Below, piece by piece: positions 42,891 to 52,155 of a stretch of DNA of 64,000 bases. Origin of the DNA: an uncultured Alphaproteobacteria bacterium (GTDB taxonomy: Bacteria; Pseudomonadota; Alphaproteobacteria; HIMB59; GCA-002718135); contig CACMPM010000002.1 in the NCBI GenBank assembly GCA_902615625.1, positions 1 through 64,000 of the forward strand, written 5' to 3'. A model generated the notes under the pieces. It saw nothing but the letters and a program-made list of their open reading frames with translations. It was not told the DNA's origin and made no database searches. How positions within the stretch are numbered: position 1 is the stretch's first letter; each line of letters begins with the position of its first letter. The translations under genes were made by a program, and so were the position numbers.

Positions 42891-45503
42891 TTAAATTATA
42901 AATTTTGATATTTCATCTCTTATTAACTTACTTAACAGACTGTAACCAAGTACATTCATGTGTAAAGGATCTTCTGAATAAAATTTTTCAAATCCAGCAT
43001 CCAGCATAGGAGAGCAAAGGTCAATATAGCGCCATTGACTAAAATTCTCAATTTTGTTTTTAATCCGTTCATTTGCATCTAAAATTGTATTTAAATAATT
43101 ATTTCTGAATACACTTGGTTTAATCGATATAAAAAAACATAATGTATGAGGTAATTTTTCATTAACCTCAGAAGCAAATAATAAAAATTCATTTTCTAAA
43201 TCTTCAGCACTCATTCCACTCCCTATATCATTATCCCCAGCATAAAAAATCATCTTATCAGGGTTATTTGGTACTACTATTCTGTTAAAATATGTACGGC
43301 ATGATACTAACGTGGAACCTCCAAATCCTAAATTTAATAAACTATCAAATGACAAATCAGTTTTTGCATTTTCCCAATCTTTAAAAGTTGAACTACCATA
43401 TAAGACTATTTTGTTATTTTTATATTGATCTGAATATAATTTAATTTCTAATTCTCTCACGTCTGCTTCAAATTCTTCTTCGATAGGGCTGACTAAATTT
43501 AAATTACTTATTACATCTTCATTATTAATTTTATTTTTTGATGCAGATTTTGCTAATTCAATTGCTTCTTCAACATATGACCTAAATGTTTTTCTATATT
43601 TAGATAGAAATCTTTCCAATTCTTTTTTATTTTTCATATCATTTACAAAATCTTTTATTTTGATTGGTTTTTTAATAACTGCAGAATAAATAGTATCAGA
43701 AATTGAATAATCAAAATTAGCTAATGCAATTGGAACAAGAAAAGGCTCTGGTCTTAATTGATCTGCTAAAAAAAATGCACCTGGTTTTAATGGACCTGGA
43801 GAGTTTGGAGTTAAATTATCTTCAGTTTCAGATGTGCCTTCTGGCGCAATAACTAAAGGTCTATTTTGATCAAAAATATTTTGAGTTTCGATAAATAATT
43901 TACTTTTTCTTTTCTTTTTTTGCTCTTGAGTTTCATTTAAATAGTCTGACTCTGGTGTATGAACGAAAATATAATCTAAATTCTCATAATAATTATATCT
44001 CCAAAATTCTGTATTTCTAGAGTATCTAGCTATTCTTTGACCTCCATCACCATATTTTGGAAACAAAATTTTTGCACTAATAAAATGACTATCTATACTA
44101 AATTGATGTCCATTAGCTAAACCATTTTCTTCAATACTTGCCAGATGATTATAAAAAAATATGTTTGTAGGCTCATCAGGTAAATTTTCCATACCTTTAA
44201 TAACATAAGGTACTTGATCAAACGCTTTTATAAAATCTGAATTTGTTAATTTTTGTAAAGCTTGTTTATTTATTGAATCATATGAAGTTGCTACTCTGTT
44301 GTAAATTTTATTTAGTTGTTTGAAAAATCTATTTTTTCTTTCTACACCACTTAATGTATCAATCATTAAACTAGCTATAGATTTTTCATCATCGTTACCT
44401 GTAATTATTAAATCATAAATTGTATCAAATGCTAAAGAATGAGTTAAATGACTTTCTAATAAATGAGGTATTGTATAAAGCTTTGAATTACTAGGTATCG
44501 TTGCAGAATTATCATCTAATAAATATTGAAAAAACTCTTTTTCATTTTTAGCTGGATAAGTAGTTAAGCCTGTTGAGCTTTGAATATAACGACCTAATTG
44601 CCATAATTGTCTTTTAAAAAATTTGATTGCCAATTCTGAATTTGTTTTAATTAAATTATCAATAAACTCATTTGAAAATTTTAAAATTGTTGTATCTCTC
44701 GTTGATCTCAATGAATAAGGTGACTCAATATCATGCAAACCTGCAGATAATGATAATGCTACTCCCGGTCTAGCTATTGATCTTGAGTTATTTTCTATCT
44801 GATCATCTTTTAAATTTGTAAAAGAAGCTTCAACTTTACCTTTTAATAAAATATTTATTCCATCTGATTTAGTGCCTTCTAACGTTATATATTCACCCGC
44901 AGAAAATAGTCTAACGTTTGCATAGTTTATTAATTCATCTAAATCGTTATCATTAAGAAATGCTAAAAACGCAGAATTTTTAATTCTTTTTGTATTTACA
45001 ATATCTCCACCAGTTTTAACACCATCTGCTAAATTAATATTTTTTTGTTCAATGGGTTTTTCTAAATTGCGTGATGACCATATTAAATTAATAGATTCAA
45101 ATAATAAATAAGAATAAAAAAAACTTGCATAATCGGGATCTATCTTTTCTAATTCTTTTAGTTTTTCTATTTTAAATGAGATATACTCTGAATTACCTTT
45201 AATAAATATATCTGACATATATCTACCTGGCGCATTTAAGCCTGAAATGCCAAGAGGTGATCCAGAATTTTTTAGTGTTGCTAGATTATAAAAAACATTA
45301 TTATGATATTTTACGAATTCCGCCTCACCTTTCAAAAGAATAAAAATTTGATCTGCAATACCATGCTGTTCAGCAATTTTTATATCTTCATTATTTTTAT
45401 GTAATTCAGCACTAGAATTGATTAAATCTTCAGTATTTTTTTTTGGAGATAAAGAAAAACCTTTATCTACTAGTATTAAAGATATTTTTTCACTTAAATT
45501 CAT
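42891..45503 (-). CDS. Multidomain protein: two cyclic-nucleotide-binding-like domains + PlsC-like acyltransferase + SGNH/GDSL hydrolase
   Basis: IFILLKGEAEF / GINILLKGKVEASF (cNMP-like); NHLASIEEN and VIAPEGTSET (acyltransferase motifs); VLYGSSTFKDW, NLGFGGST, FYAGDNDI, DPLHMNVLGY (SGNH blocks). Confidence 0.8.
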   Translation of the reverse strand: MNLSEKISLILVDKGFSLSPKKNTEDLINSSAELHKNNEDIKIAEQHGIADQIFILLKGEAEFVKYHNNVFYNLATLKNSGSPLGISGLNAPGRYMSDIFIKGNSEYISFKIEKLKELEKIDPDYASFFYSYLLFESINLIWSSRNLEKPIEQKNINLADGVKTGGDIVNTKRIKNSAFLAFLNDNDLDELINYANVRLFSAGEYITLEGTKSDGINILLKGKVEASFTNLKDDQIENNSRSIARPGVALSLSAGLHDIESPYSLRSTRDTTILKFSNEFIDNLIKTNSELAIKFFKRQLWQLGRYIQSSTGLTTYPAKNEKEFFQYLLDDNSATIPSNSKLYTIPHLLESHLTHSLAFDTIYDLIITGNDDEKSIASLMIDTLSGVERKNRFFKQLNKIYNRVATSYDSINKQALQKLTNSDFIKAFDQVPYVIKGMENLPDEPTNIFFYNHLASIEENGLANGHQFSIDSHFISAKILFPKYGDGGQRIARYSRNTEFWRYNYYENLDYIFVHTPESDYLNETQEQKKKRKSKLFIETQNIFDQNRPLVIAPEGTSETEDNLTPNSPGPLKPGAFFLADQLRPEPFLVPIALANFDYSISDTIYSAVIKKPIKIKDFVNDMKNKKELERFLSKYRKTFRSYVEEAIELAKSASKNKINNEDVISNLNLVSPIEEEFEADVRELEIKLYSDQYKNNKIVLYGSSTFKDWENAKTDLSFDSLLNLGFGGSTLVSCRTYFNRIVVPNNPDKMIFYAGDNDIGSGMSAEDLENEFLLFASEVNEKLPHTLCFFISIKPSVFRNNYLNTILDANERIKNKIENFSQWRYIDLCSPMLDAGFEKFYSEDPLHMNVLGYSLLSKLIRDEISKFII

Positions 45504-45551
45504 TATTTATCTAACTTAATAAATTTCCTTTTTTATTTAAAGAGAAAAATA

Positions 45552-46256
45552 TTATCTTCTTATAATTGACCTAAAAATGTTAATAAAAGATAACAGTATT
45601 ATTTTTAATCTAAATATACTCACAATGGATTGAGCTAAATATGTCAGTGCCGCAGCTCTTAAAACAGATTTACACTGGTACATATTCTCTTTGGGAACAT
45701 ATCGTTTAAGTATAGGTAAAGCTCTCTTAAAACTTGCATCAAATTCTACAGGAAGAGTAATCAAATGGATTAAAACATTTGTTGATAGGCATCCCATTAT
45801 TATTATTGCAGCAATAAGAGTGATAAATGGATTTTTAGTAAAGGCAAATATTGATGGTAGTCCAATAATTAATAAAAATGATCCAATTCTCTGAAAGATC
45901 ATTGTTTTTTCAATTAATGATTGTCTGAGTATGAGTGGCTTATATTTTTCTTTGTCTTGAATTGCATGGCCAATTTCGTGAGCAACAACCGCAATGCTTG
46001 TTATACTTTTTTTATCAAGTTTATCTTTATCGATGTGTATTTTTTTTTCTTTAGGATTGTAATGATCTAATTGCTGAATTGGATTAATTGACACATTAGT
46101 AATTTCTTCTTCTTCAAGTATTTTTTTTCCAAGTTCTCTCCCAGTGAAGGGCATATCAGGTAAAATTTTATTATATTTTTTTAAAATATAATTTACCCAT
46201 AAACTTGGTAGAAAGAGCATAATAAATGGTAAAAAATAGTAAAATAATTTAATCAC
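45552..46256 (-). CDS. Zinc metallopeptidase (YugP-like)
   Basis: SIAVVAHEIGHAIQDKEKYKPLILR; HLITLPVEFDASFKRALPIL. Confidence 0.92.
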   Translation of the reverse strand: MIKLFYYFLPFIMLFLPSLWVNYILKKYNKILPDMPFTGRELGKKILEEEEITNVSINPIQQLDHYNPKEKKIHIDKDKLDKKSITSIAVVAHEIGHAIQDKEKYKPLILRQSLIEKTMIFQRIGSFLLIIGLPSIFAFTKNPFITLIAAIIIMGCLSTNVLIHLITLPVEFDASFKRALPILKRYVPKENMYQCKSVLRAAALTYLAQSIVSIFRLKIILLSFINIFRSIIRR

Positions 46257-46339
46257 AATTTAAAAATAGGGATAATATTATTAAAAATCAATTTTATTTA
46301 AACTGGTAATATTAAAAATAATTAATTAATGCTTAAAAA

Positions 46340-47530
46340 GTGAAATCTAAATTTGAAAGAATTAATAGATTGCCCCCATATATATTTGGGCAGATAAATT
46401 CATTAAAAATGAAGTTAAGATCAGAGGGGAGGGATATTATTGATTTTGGAATGGGCAACCCTGATATGCCAACACCTCTTCACATAAGACAGAAATTGAA
46501 AGAGGTTATAGATAAGCCAGGTGTTGGACGTTATTCAGTTTCTAAAGGCATTAATGGACTTAGAAAAGCTCAAGCCAAATATTATAAAAAACGATTTAAT
46601 GTAGATTTAAATCCATCAAGTGAAATTATAGTAACAATTGGTTCAAAAGAAGGTTTAGCAAATTTAGCACAAGCAATAACTTCAAGAGGAGATAGGATCT
46701 TATGTCCTGATCCATCATATCCTGTTCATCCATATGGTTTTATGATTGCCGGAGCTAAACTAACACCTTTGCAAACATTTTTTAATGGACAGTTCGATAA
46801 AAATAAATTTTTATTAAATATAGTTAATAATTTAAAAAAATATTCTTCTATAAAAGTTATTATCGTTTCTTTTCCCTCAAATCCAACAGCTCAAATAGTT
46901 GATTTAGATTTTTATAAAGAATTAGTAAAAATTGCAAAAAAATATCAAGTTTATATTCTATCCGATTTAGCTTATTCTGAAATTTACTTTGGTAACAATC
47001 CGCCTCCATCAATATTAGAAGTTAATGGCGCAAAGAGCATAGCAGTTGAATTTACGACCTTATCCAAAACTTATGCAATGGCTGGATGGAGAATAGGTTT
47101 TGCGGTTGGAAATAAAACTTTAATTGAAGCATTAACAAAAATTAAATCATATGTAGACTATGGTGCTTTTACACCTGTTCAAGTAGCAGCCACTGCTGCG
47201 TTAAATGAATCTCAAAAATGTGTAGAAGAAATAAGGGAGACTTATAAAAAAAGAAGAGATGTTTTAATAGAATCTTTTGAAAGAGCTGGTTGGGATAAAA
47301 TTCCAGAGCCTGAGGCATCTATGTTTGTATGGGCTCCTTTACCTAAAAAATATAAAAAAATGGGTTCTATGAAGTTTGCCAAAAATTTAATGATAAACGC
47401 CGATGTTGCAGTAGCTCCTGGTTTGGCTTTTGGAAAAGGAGGGGAAGGTTTTGTTCGTATTGGTCTAGTAGAAAATACTCAAAGCATAAGACAAGCAGCT
47501 AAAAATATTAAAAGATATTTTAATACTTAA
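46340..47530 (+). CDS. Pyridoxal-phosphate aminotransferase class I/II (GTG start)
   Basis: IIDFGMGNPDMPTPLHIR; SFPSNPTAQIVDLDFY; LSDLAYSEIYF; TTLSKTYAMAGWRIGFAVG. Confidence 0.95.
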   Translation: MKSKFERINRLPPYIFGQINSLKMKLRSEGRDIIDFGMGNPDMPTPLHIRQKLKEVIDKPGVGRYSVSKGINGLRKAQAKYYKKRFNVDLNPSSEIIVTIGSKEGLANLAQAITSRGDRILCPDPSYPVHPYGFMIAGAKLTPLQTFFNGQFDKNKFLLNIVNNLKKYSSIKVIIVSFPSNPTAQIVDLDFYKELVKIAKKYQVYILSDLAYSEIYFGNNPPPSILEVNGAKSIAVEFTTLSKTYAMAGWRIGFAVGNKTLIEALTKIKSYVDYGAFTPVQVAATAALNESQKCVEEIRETYKKRRDVLIESFERAGWDKIPEPEASMFVWAPLPKKYKKMGSMKFAKNLMINADVAVAPGLAFGKGGEGFVRIGLVENTQSIRQAAKNIKRYFNT

Positions 47531-47532
47531 TA

Positions 47533-48510
47533 TTAAACTGATAAAATCTTAATATAATGTGATAATTTTTCACCTGCATCCCAGGCATCGCTTAGACTTT
47601 TCCCTAGAACCCAGTCTCCACTTAAAAATATTTTATTATCCTTAGAACTAATCCAATTTTTTTTTGAGATAGTATTATAACTCAATTTTGTTTGCGCATA
47701 TAACCACCTGTGTGATTTAATAAAACTTATTTCATTCTTTATATCAAATGTTTCTTCAAATATTGATTGGGCGTATTTTTCTAATTCAGTCTTGTCTATA
47801 TCAATATTATTTTTTGTATATTCAGAATTCATATTTAATACCCAACAATCATGTGATAATTCATTAAATTTTATATTTTGATTCATAAAGAAACTAATAT
47901 CTTTATGAAGATTTAATCCAGCTTTAATTTTAATGTTATTATTATCTTTATAGCTTAACATTACAGTATGTATGGGTTCATAAGATGGCTCGCTAGCAAT
48001 CTGAGTAAAATCAATTAATTCTTTTGAAAGCTCTTTTGATTGTAAATACGGTATACAAATTAAAATATAATCAAAATCTTTAAATTCTTCCTTTTCAGAA
48101 AATAGCGAGAAGAGATTATTACTATTTTTTGAAATTTTAATTATTTTTGAATTAAAATAACTTTCTAATTTTAAATTATCAAAAATAGAATTTGGAAGAG
48201 AATTCATTCCATTTTGACCAATAATAATTTTTTTTCTAGTCTTTTTATTTTTTAAATAATTTGTGGCAAAATCTATTTCTATTACTTTTCCCAAGTTATA
48301 TTTGCTTATTACTTCATTTAATTGATTTACAGAATGATTTGTCGATAAATAATGTGCACCATGATCAAAAAGATAATTATTATGTTTTCTAGTAGATACT
48401 CTTCCTCCTGGCCTCCATGATTTATCAAAGATAGTAATATTATGTTCTTGAAGATTATAAGCAAGAGATAAGCCAGTCATTCCAGCACCAATTATTGCTA
48501 TATTTTTCAC
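47533..48510 (-). CDS. FAD/NAD(P)-dependent oxidoreductase (renalase/amine-oxidase-like)
   Basis: IAIIGAGMTGLSLAYNLQEHNITIFDKSWRPGGRVSTRK; HRWLYAQ; IFLSGDWVLGKSLSDAWDAGEKLS. Confidence 0.88.
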   Translation of the reverse strand: MKNIAIIGAGMTGLSLAYNLQEHNITIFDKSWRPGGRVSTRKHNNYLFDHGAHYLSTNHSVNQLNEVISKYNLGKVIEIDFATNYLKNKKTRKKIIIGQNGMNSLPNSIFDNLKLESYFNSKIIKISKNSNNLFSLFSEKEEFKDFDYILICIPYLQSKELSKELIDFTQIASEPSYEPIHTVMLSYKDNNNIKIKAGLNLHKDISFFMNQNIKFNELSHDCWVLNMNSEYTKNNIDIDKTELEKYAQSIFEETFDIKNEISFIKSHRWLYAQTKLSYNTISKKNWISSKDNKIFLSGDWVLGKSLSDAWDAGEKLSHYIKILSV

Positions 48511-48713
48511 TAATTAATATTAATTATTTGAAAATTTTTTTTACCTGAAGATTTAATTTTTTTTAAACCAAACTTACTACATAAATTTTTGTATCTCTGT
48601 TTAGATGGCAAGTTAATTGTTTTAAAATGTATATTATCATATCCAAACATCATTTTCTGACCATTGATTTCATAAAATTTTTTAAAAATACTAGACTTTC
48701 TTCTAATAACCAT
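48510..48713 (-). CDS. Hypothetical protein, 67 aa
   Basis: Complete ORF, 1-nt overlap with downstream gene, basic. Confidence 0.5.
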   Translation of the reverse strand: MVIRRKSSIFKKFYEINGQKMMFGYDNIHFKTINLPSKQRYKNLCSKFGLKKIKSSGKKNFQIININ

Positions 48714-48716
48714 AAT

Positions 48717-48800
48717 TTAATAAAAAAAATATATAGTTAAATTTAATGCTACAAAAATAAAGACTATAGCTATAGCTGCATATAAATTTCTCTTGTTCAT
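48717..48800 (-). CDS. Very small predicted membrane peptide, 27 aa (not in ORF track)
   Basis: ATG..TAA MNKRNLYAAIAIVFIFVALNLTIYFFY; lies immediately upstream of the 67-aa ORF. Confidence 0.35.
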   Translation of the reverse strand: MNKRNLYAAIAIVFIFVALNLTIYFFY

Positions 48801-48818
48801 ATTTAATTATGGTTAAAA

Positions 48819-49328
48819 TTATTCTTCATAAGGCATAACCCTTATTACATCTCCATAAATAATTACAACTCTTTGACCATTTGGAAGGGCGTTGTTATCT
48901 CCTTGCACAAAAGCTTTTTCTTGATCATTTTGGCAATTAGAAATGTCATTACCGCATTTGTCAATATTCACTATATATTGGAAACCGTCATGATTACCAA
49001 TTTTAGCTTGTATTACTGAACCCATAGCTGCTCCACCAATAGTGCCATATACTACAGCGATATCTTGGCACTTGGTTCCTAATATTTCTTCCTCTCCACA
49101 TATTTGAGATGCTAAAAGCCCTCCTATCATTGCTCCAGCAGTTGCTCCAATCCAATCACTTTCACCTTCAATTTTTACTGGAAGAGAGGTTTTGATTGTT
49201 CCATATTCAATATTAGTTACTTTTTGTGCATCAGATTTTTTTACTTTATTTGGAGATGTGGTATTACAAGAGATTAGTGCTAAACTAATTAAAAGGGGAA
49301 ATATCAATAATTTTATTAATTTGATCAT
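48819..49328 (-). CDS. Glycine-zipper-like lipoprotein (listed ORF extends to 49382)
   Basis: MIKLIKLLIFPLLISLALISC lipobox; GATAGAMIGGLLASQ and GTIGGAAMGSVIQAKIG. Confidence 0.75.
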   Translation of the reverse strand: MIKLIKLLIFPLLISLALISCNTTSPNKVKKSDAQKVTNIEYGTIKTSLPVKIEGESDWIGATAGAMIGGLLASQICGEEEILGTKCQDIAVVYGTIGGAAMGSVIQAKIGNHDGFQYIVNIDKCGNDISNCQNDQEKAFVQGDNNALPNGQRVVIIYGDVIRVMPYEE

Positions 49329-49424
49329 TAATTCATCAATTATTATAGTTAAAAATTGTCTAAAATAAGCAATTAATTTCAATAAATCATATAAATTTTT
49401 TAATAACTTACTATTTTAATATTG

Positions 49425-50903
49425 ATGAAAAGTTTATTTTTAATTCTTGGAAATCAATTATTTCCACATAAACACCTAAGTAAATATAAAGATTCAACTA
49501 TTTTTATGTGTGAAAGTTTTGATCTTTGTACTTTTCAAAAACATCATAAATTAAAACTCATTCTTTTTCTTTCCTCAATGAGATCTTATGCTGATGAATT
49601 AAAAAAAAATAAATTTAAAGTAAATTATATTGATTTAAATAAGAATTTTAAAATATCCTACGAAAAAAAATTAGAAAATTTTATAAAAAAAAATAAATAC
49701 GAACAGTTAATCTCTTTTGAAATTGAAGATAAATTTTTTGAAAAAAAAATAAGCACTTTATGTAAAAAAAACAAGATTAAATTAATTTTTATTCAATCAC
49801 CCATGTTTTTAAATTCAAGAGATGAATTTAAAAATTATTTAAGTAAAACAAAAAAACCTTTTATGGCAAATTTTTATAAAATTGCCCGCGCAAAAATAAA
49901 TATTTTAATGGAAAATAATAAGCCCAAAGGAGGAAAATGGAGTTTTGATGAAGATAACAGAAAAAAACTCCCTAAAGATATTAAAATACCAGAAATGATT
50001 ACTGCAAAAGAAACAAAACATACTAAAATTTTAAAACAACAAATAAACACATTTTTTAAAAATCACCCAGGTAAAGTCGATAATTTTTGGCTACCAACAA
50101 CTTTTGATGATGCTGTTAAATGGTTAGATTATTTTATTATTAAAAAATTTAATTCATTTGGTGATTACGAAGATGCAGTTGATACTCATAATAATTTTTT
50201 ATTTCATAGCGTTCTAAGTCCTATGATTAATTTAGGTTTATTAACACCAGAACTAATAATTGAGAAAGTTAGAAAAGTTGAAAATAAAATTAAAATTAAT
50301 TCTTATGAAGGTTATATAAGGCAAGTTATTGGATGGAGAGAATTTATTAGAGGAATTTATCAAAATTATGATCAACAATTAGAAAAAAATAATTTCTTTC
50401 AACATAAAAATTCTCTTACTAAAAAATGGTATGATGGCACAACTGGGTTAGATCCTTTAGATCATTCAATTAAAAATGCTCAAAAATATGGATATACTCA
50501 TCATATTGAGAGATTAATGGTTCTATGTAATATAATGAACTTATGTGAAATTAAACCTAATGAAGTTTATAATTGGTTCATGGAAATGTTTGTAGATAGT
50601 TCTGATTGGGTAATGTCCCCTAATGTTTATGGTATGGGATTGTTTAGTGATGGAGGTATATTTAGCACTAAACCTTATATTTGTGGTTCAAGTTATTTTA
50701 TGAAAATGATGAATTTTAAAAGAGGTAATTGGAATGATATTATGGATGGATTGTATTGGCGTTTTATTAATAAAAATAGAAAATATTTTCAATCCAATCC
50801 ACGTTTAAATATGATGGTTAATATCTATGATAAAATGAATACAGAGAGGAAAAATCATATTTTAAAGAAAGCAAATCAGTTTATTCGTGATAATACCAAT
50901 TAA
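49425..50903 (+). CDS. Cryptochrome/photolyase-related protein (FeS-BCP type)
   Basis: LFLILGNQLFPHKHL; YIRQVIGWREFIRGIY; HHIERLMVLCNIMNLCEIKPNEVYNWFMEMFVDSSDWVMSPNVYGMG. Confidence 0.92.
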   Translation: MKSLFLILGNQLFPHKHLSKYKDSTIFMCESFDLCTFQKHHKLKLILFLSSMRSYADELKKNKFKVNYIDLNKNFKISYEKKLENFIKKNKYEQLISFEIEDKFFEKKISTLCKKNKIKLIFIQSPMFLNSRDEFKNYLSKTKKPFMANFYKIARAKINILMENNKPKGGKWSFDEDNRKKLPKDIKIPEMITAKETKHTKILKQQINTFFKNHPGKVDNFWLPTTFDDAVKWLDYFIIKKFNSFGDYEDAVDTHNNFLFHSVLSPMINLGLLTPELIIEKVRKVENKIKINSYEGYIRQVIGWREFIRGIYQNYDQQLEKNNFFQHKNSLTKKWYDGTTGLDPLDHSIKNAQKYGYTHHIERLMVLCNIMNLCEIKPNEVYNWFMEMFVDSSDWVMSPNVYGMGLFSDGGIFSTKPYICGSSYFMKMMNFKRGNWNDIMDGLYWRFINKNRKYFQSNPRLNMMVNIYDKMNTERKNHILKKANQFIRDNTN

Positions 50904-51280
50904 TGGATAAATTCGATGTTGTTGCGGCAATAATAACAAAAGATGATAAATTTTTTATTGCACAAAGAAATAGAAATAAACATATGGGATTAAGATGGGA
51001 ATTTCCTGGAGGAAAAGTGGAAAAGGGTGAAACGTTTGAAATTGCACTTAAAAGAGAAATAAAAGAAGAACTTAATATAGAAATTAAAATTAAAAATAAA
51101 CTAGGTGAAGAAATTTATCAAGATGAGAAAATAAATGTAAAATTACATTATTTTATATGCTCTCATTTTGATGGTGAAATTATTTTGAGTGAACACGAGA
51201 ATTCTGCTTGGGTTACAAAAAATGATTTTAAAAATTATAATTTTGCTGAAGGAGATAGTGATATTATAAACTTATTATAA
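50903..51280 (+). CDS. mutT: NUDIX hydrolase, 8-oxo-dGTP diphosphatase-like
   Basis: WEFPGGKVEKGETFEIALKREIKEELNIE NUDIX box. Confidence 0.92.
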   Translation: MDKFDVVAAIITKDDKFFIAQRNRNKHMGLRWEFPGGKVEKGETFEIALKREIKEELNIEIKIKNKLGEEIYQDEKINVKLHYFICSHFDGEIILSEHENSAWVTKNDFKNYNFAEGDSDIINLL

Positions 51281-51295
51281 ACTTATTATAAATCT
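51263..51295. repeat. 11-bp tandem repeat ATTATAAACTT, two exact copies plus one imperfect, over the mutT stop codon
   Basis: Direct reading: ATTATAAACTT ATTATAAACTT ATTATAAATCT. Confidence 0.85.
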
Positions 51296-51386
51296 AATTT
51301 TAAAATCCTTTAAAACCTTAATTTTCTACTCTTTTTTTCAAAAATTTTATTTTCTTTTATATTAATGATAAAGGTCAACATCATTT

Positions 51387-52097
51387 ATGAAAGTTGATAA
51401 AGATCAAATATCTGCGTGGGGTGTTCATGCCTTTACTGGTTCTGGAGCTATACTTGGTTTTCTTGCCTTAATATCAATATTAAATAATGATCAAACTGGA
51501 GCTTTCTTATGGTTAGGATTAGCATTACTTGTTGATGGAATAGACGGAACATTAGCAAGAAGAGTAGGTGTTGAAGAGAAAGCACCAAATTTAGATGGAA
51601 TTATTTTAGACAGTATTGTTGATTATCTTAACTATGTAATAAATCCTGCTTTAATGATTTATTGGTTTCAATTAGTTCCTGATGGTTTTGAAATTATCAT
51701 GCCCGCTATAATATTTGGTGTTTCTTTGTACACTTTTATTAATGTTAATATGAAAACTGATGATTATTATTTCAGAGGCTTTCCTGCAATTTGGAATATT
51801 GTAGTTTTATATTTTTTCATATTAAATTCAAATACTTGGATAAACCTTATAGTCATAATTATTTTATCAGTATTGACTTTTATCCCTTTTAAGTTTGTTC
51901 ATCCATTACGAGTAAAATCTTATCGAAATCTAACTATTTTTTTTACAGTAATATGGTCTGCAACAACTTTAAGACTCGTCACTAAATCAGAAATAAATTT
52001 AATCATCAATGACACAATAGTATTAGTCATCTGGTTAATATGTACTGGTTATTTTTCATATATTTGTTTAAATAAATCATTAAAAGATTTCACATAA
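51387..52097 (+). CDS. pcs: Phosphatidylcholine synthase (CDP-alcohol phosphatidyltransferase)
   Basis: AWGVHAFTGSGAILGFLALI; LVDGIDGTLARRVGVEEKAPNLDGIILDSIVDYLNYVINPAL. Confidence 0.93.
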   Translation: MKVDKDQISAWGVHAFTGSGAILGFLALISILNNDQTGAFLWLGLALLVDGIDGTLARRVGVEEKAPNLDGIILDSIVDYLNYVINPALMIYWFQLVPDGFEIIMPAIIFGVSLYTFINVNMKTDDYYFRGFPAIWNIVVLYFFILNSNTWINLIVIIILSVLTFIPFKFVHPLRVKSYRNLTIFFTVIWSATTLRLVTKSEINLIINDTIVLVIWLICTGYFSYICLNKSLKDFT

Positions 52098-52155
52098 TTT
52101 ATATAAAAATTAATTTTTTTATATATTTTATGAATAAATAGAATATTTTTAATTT

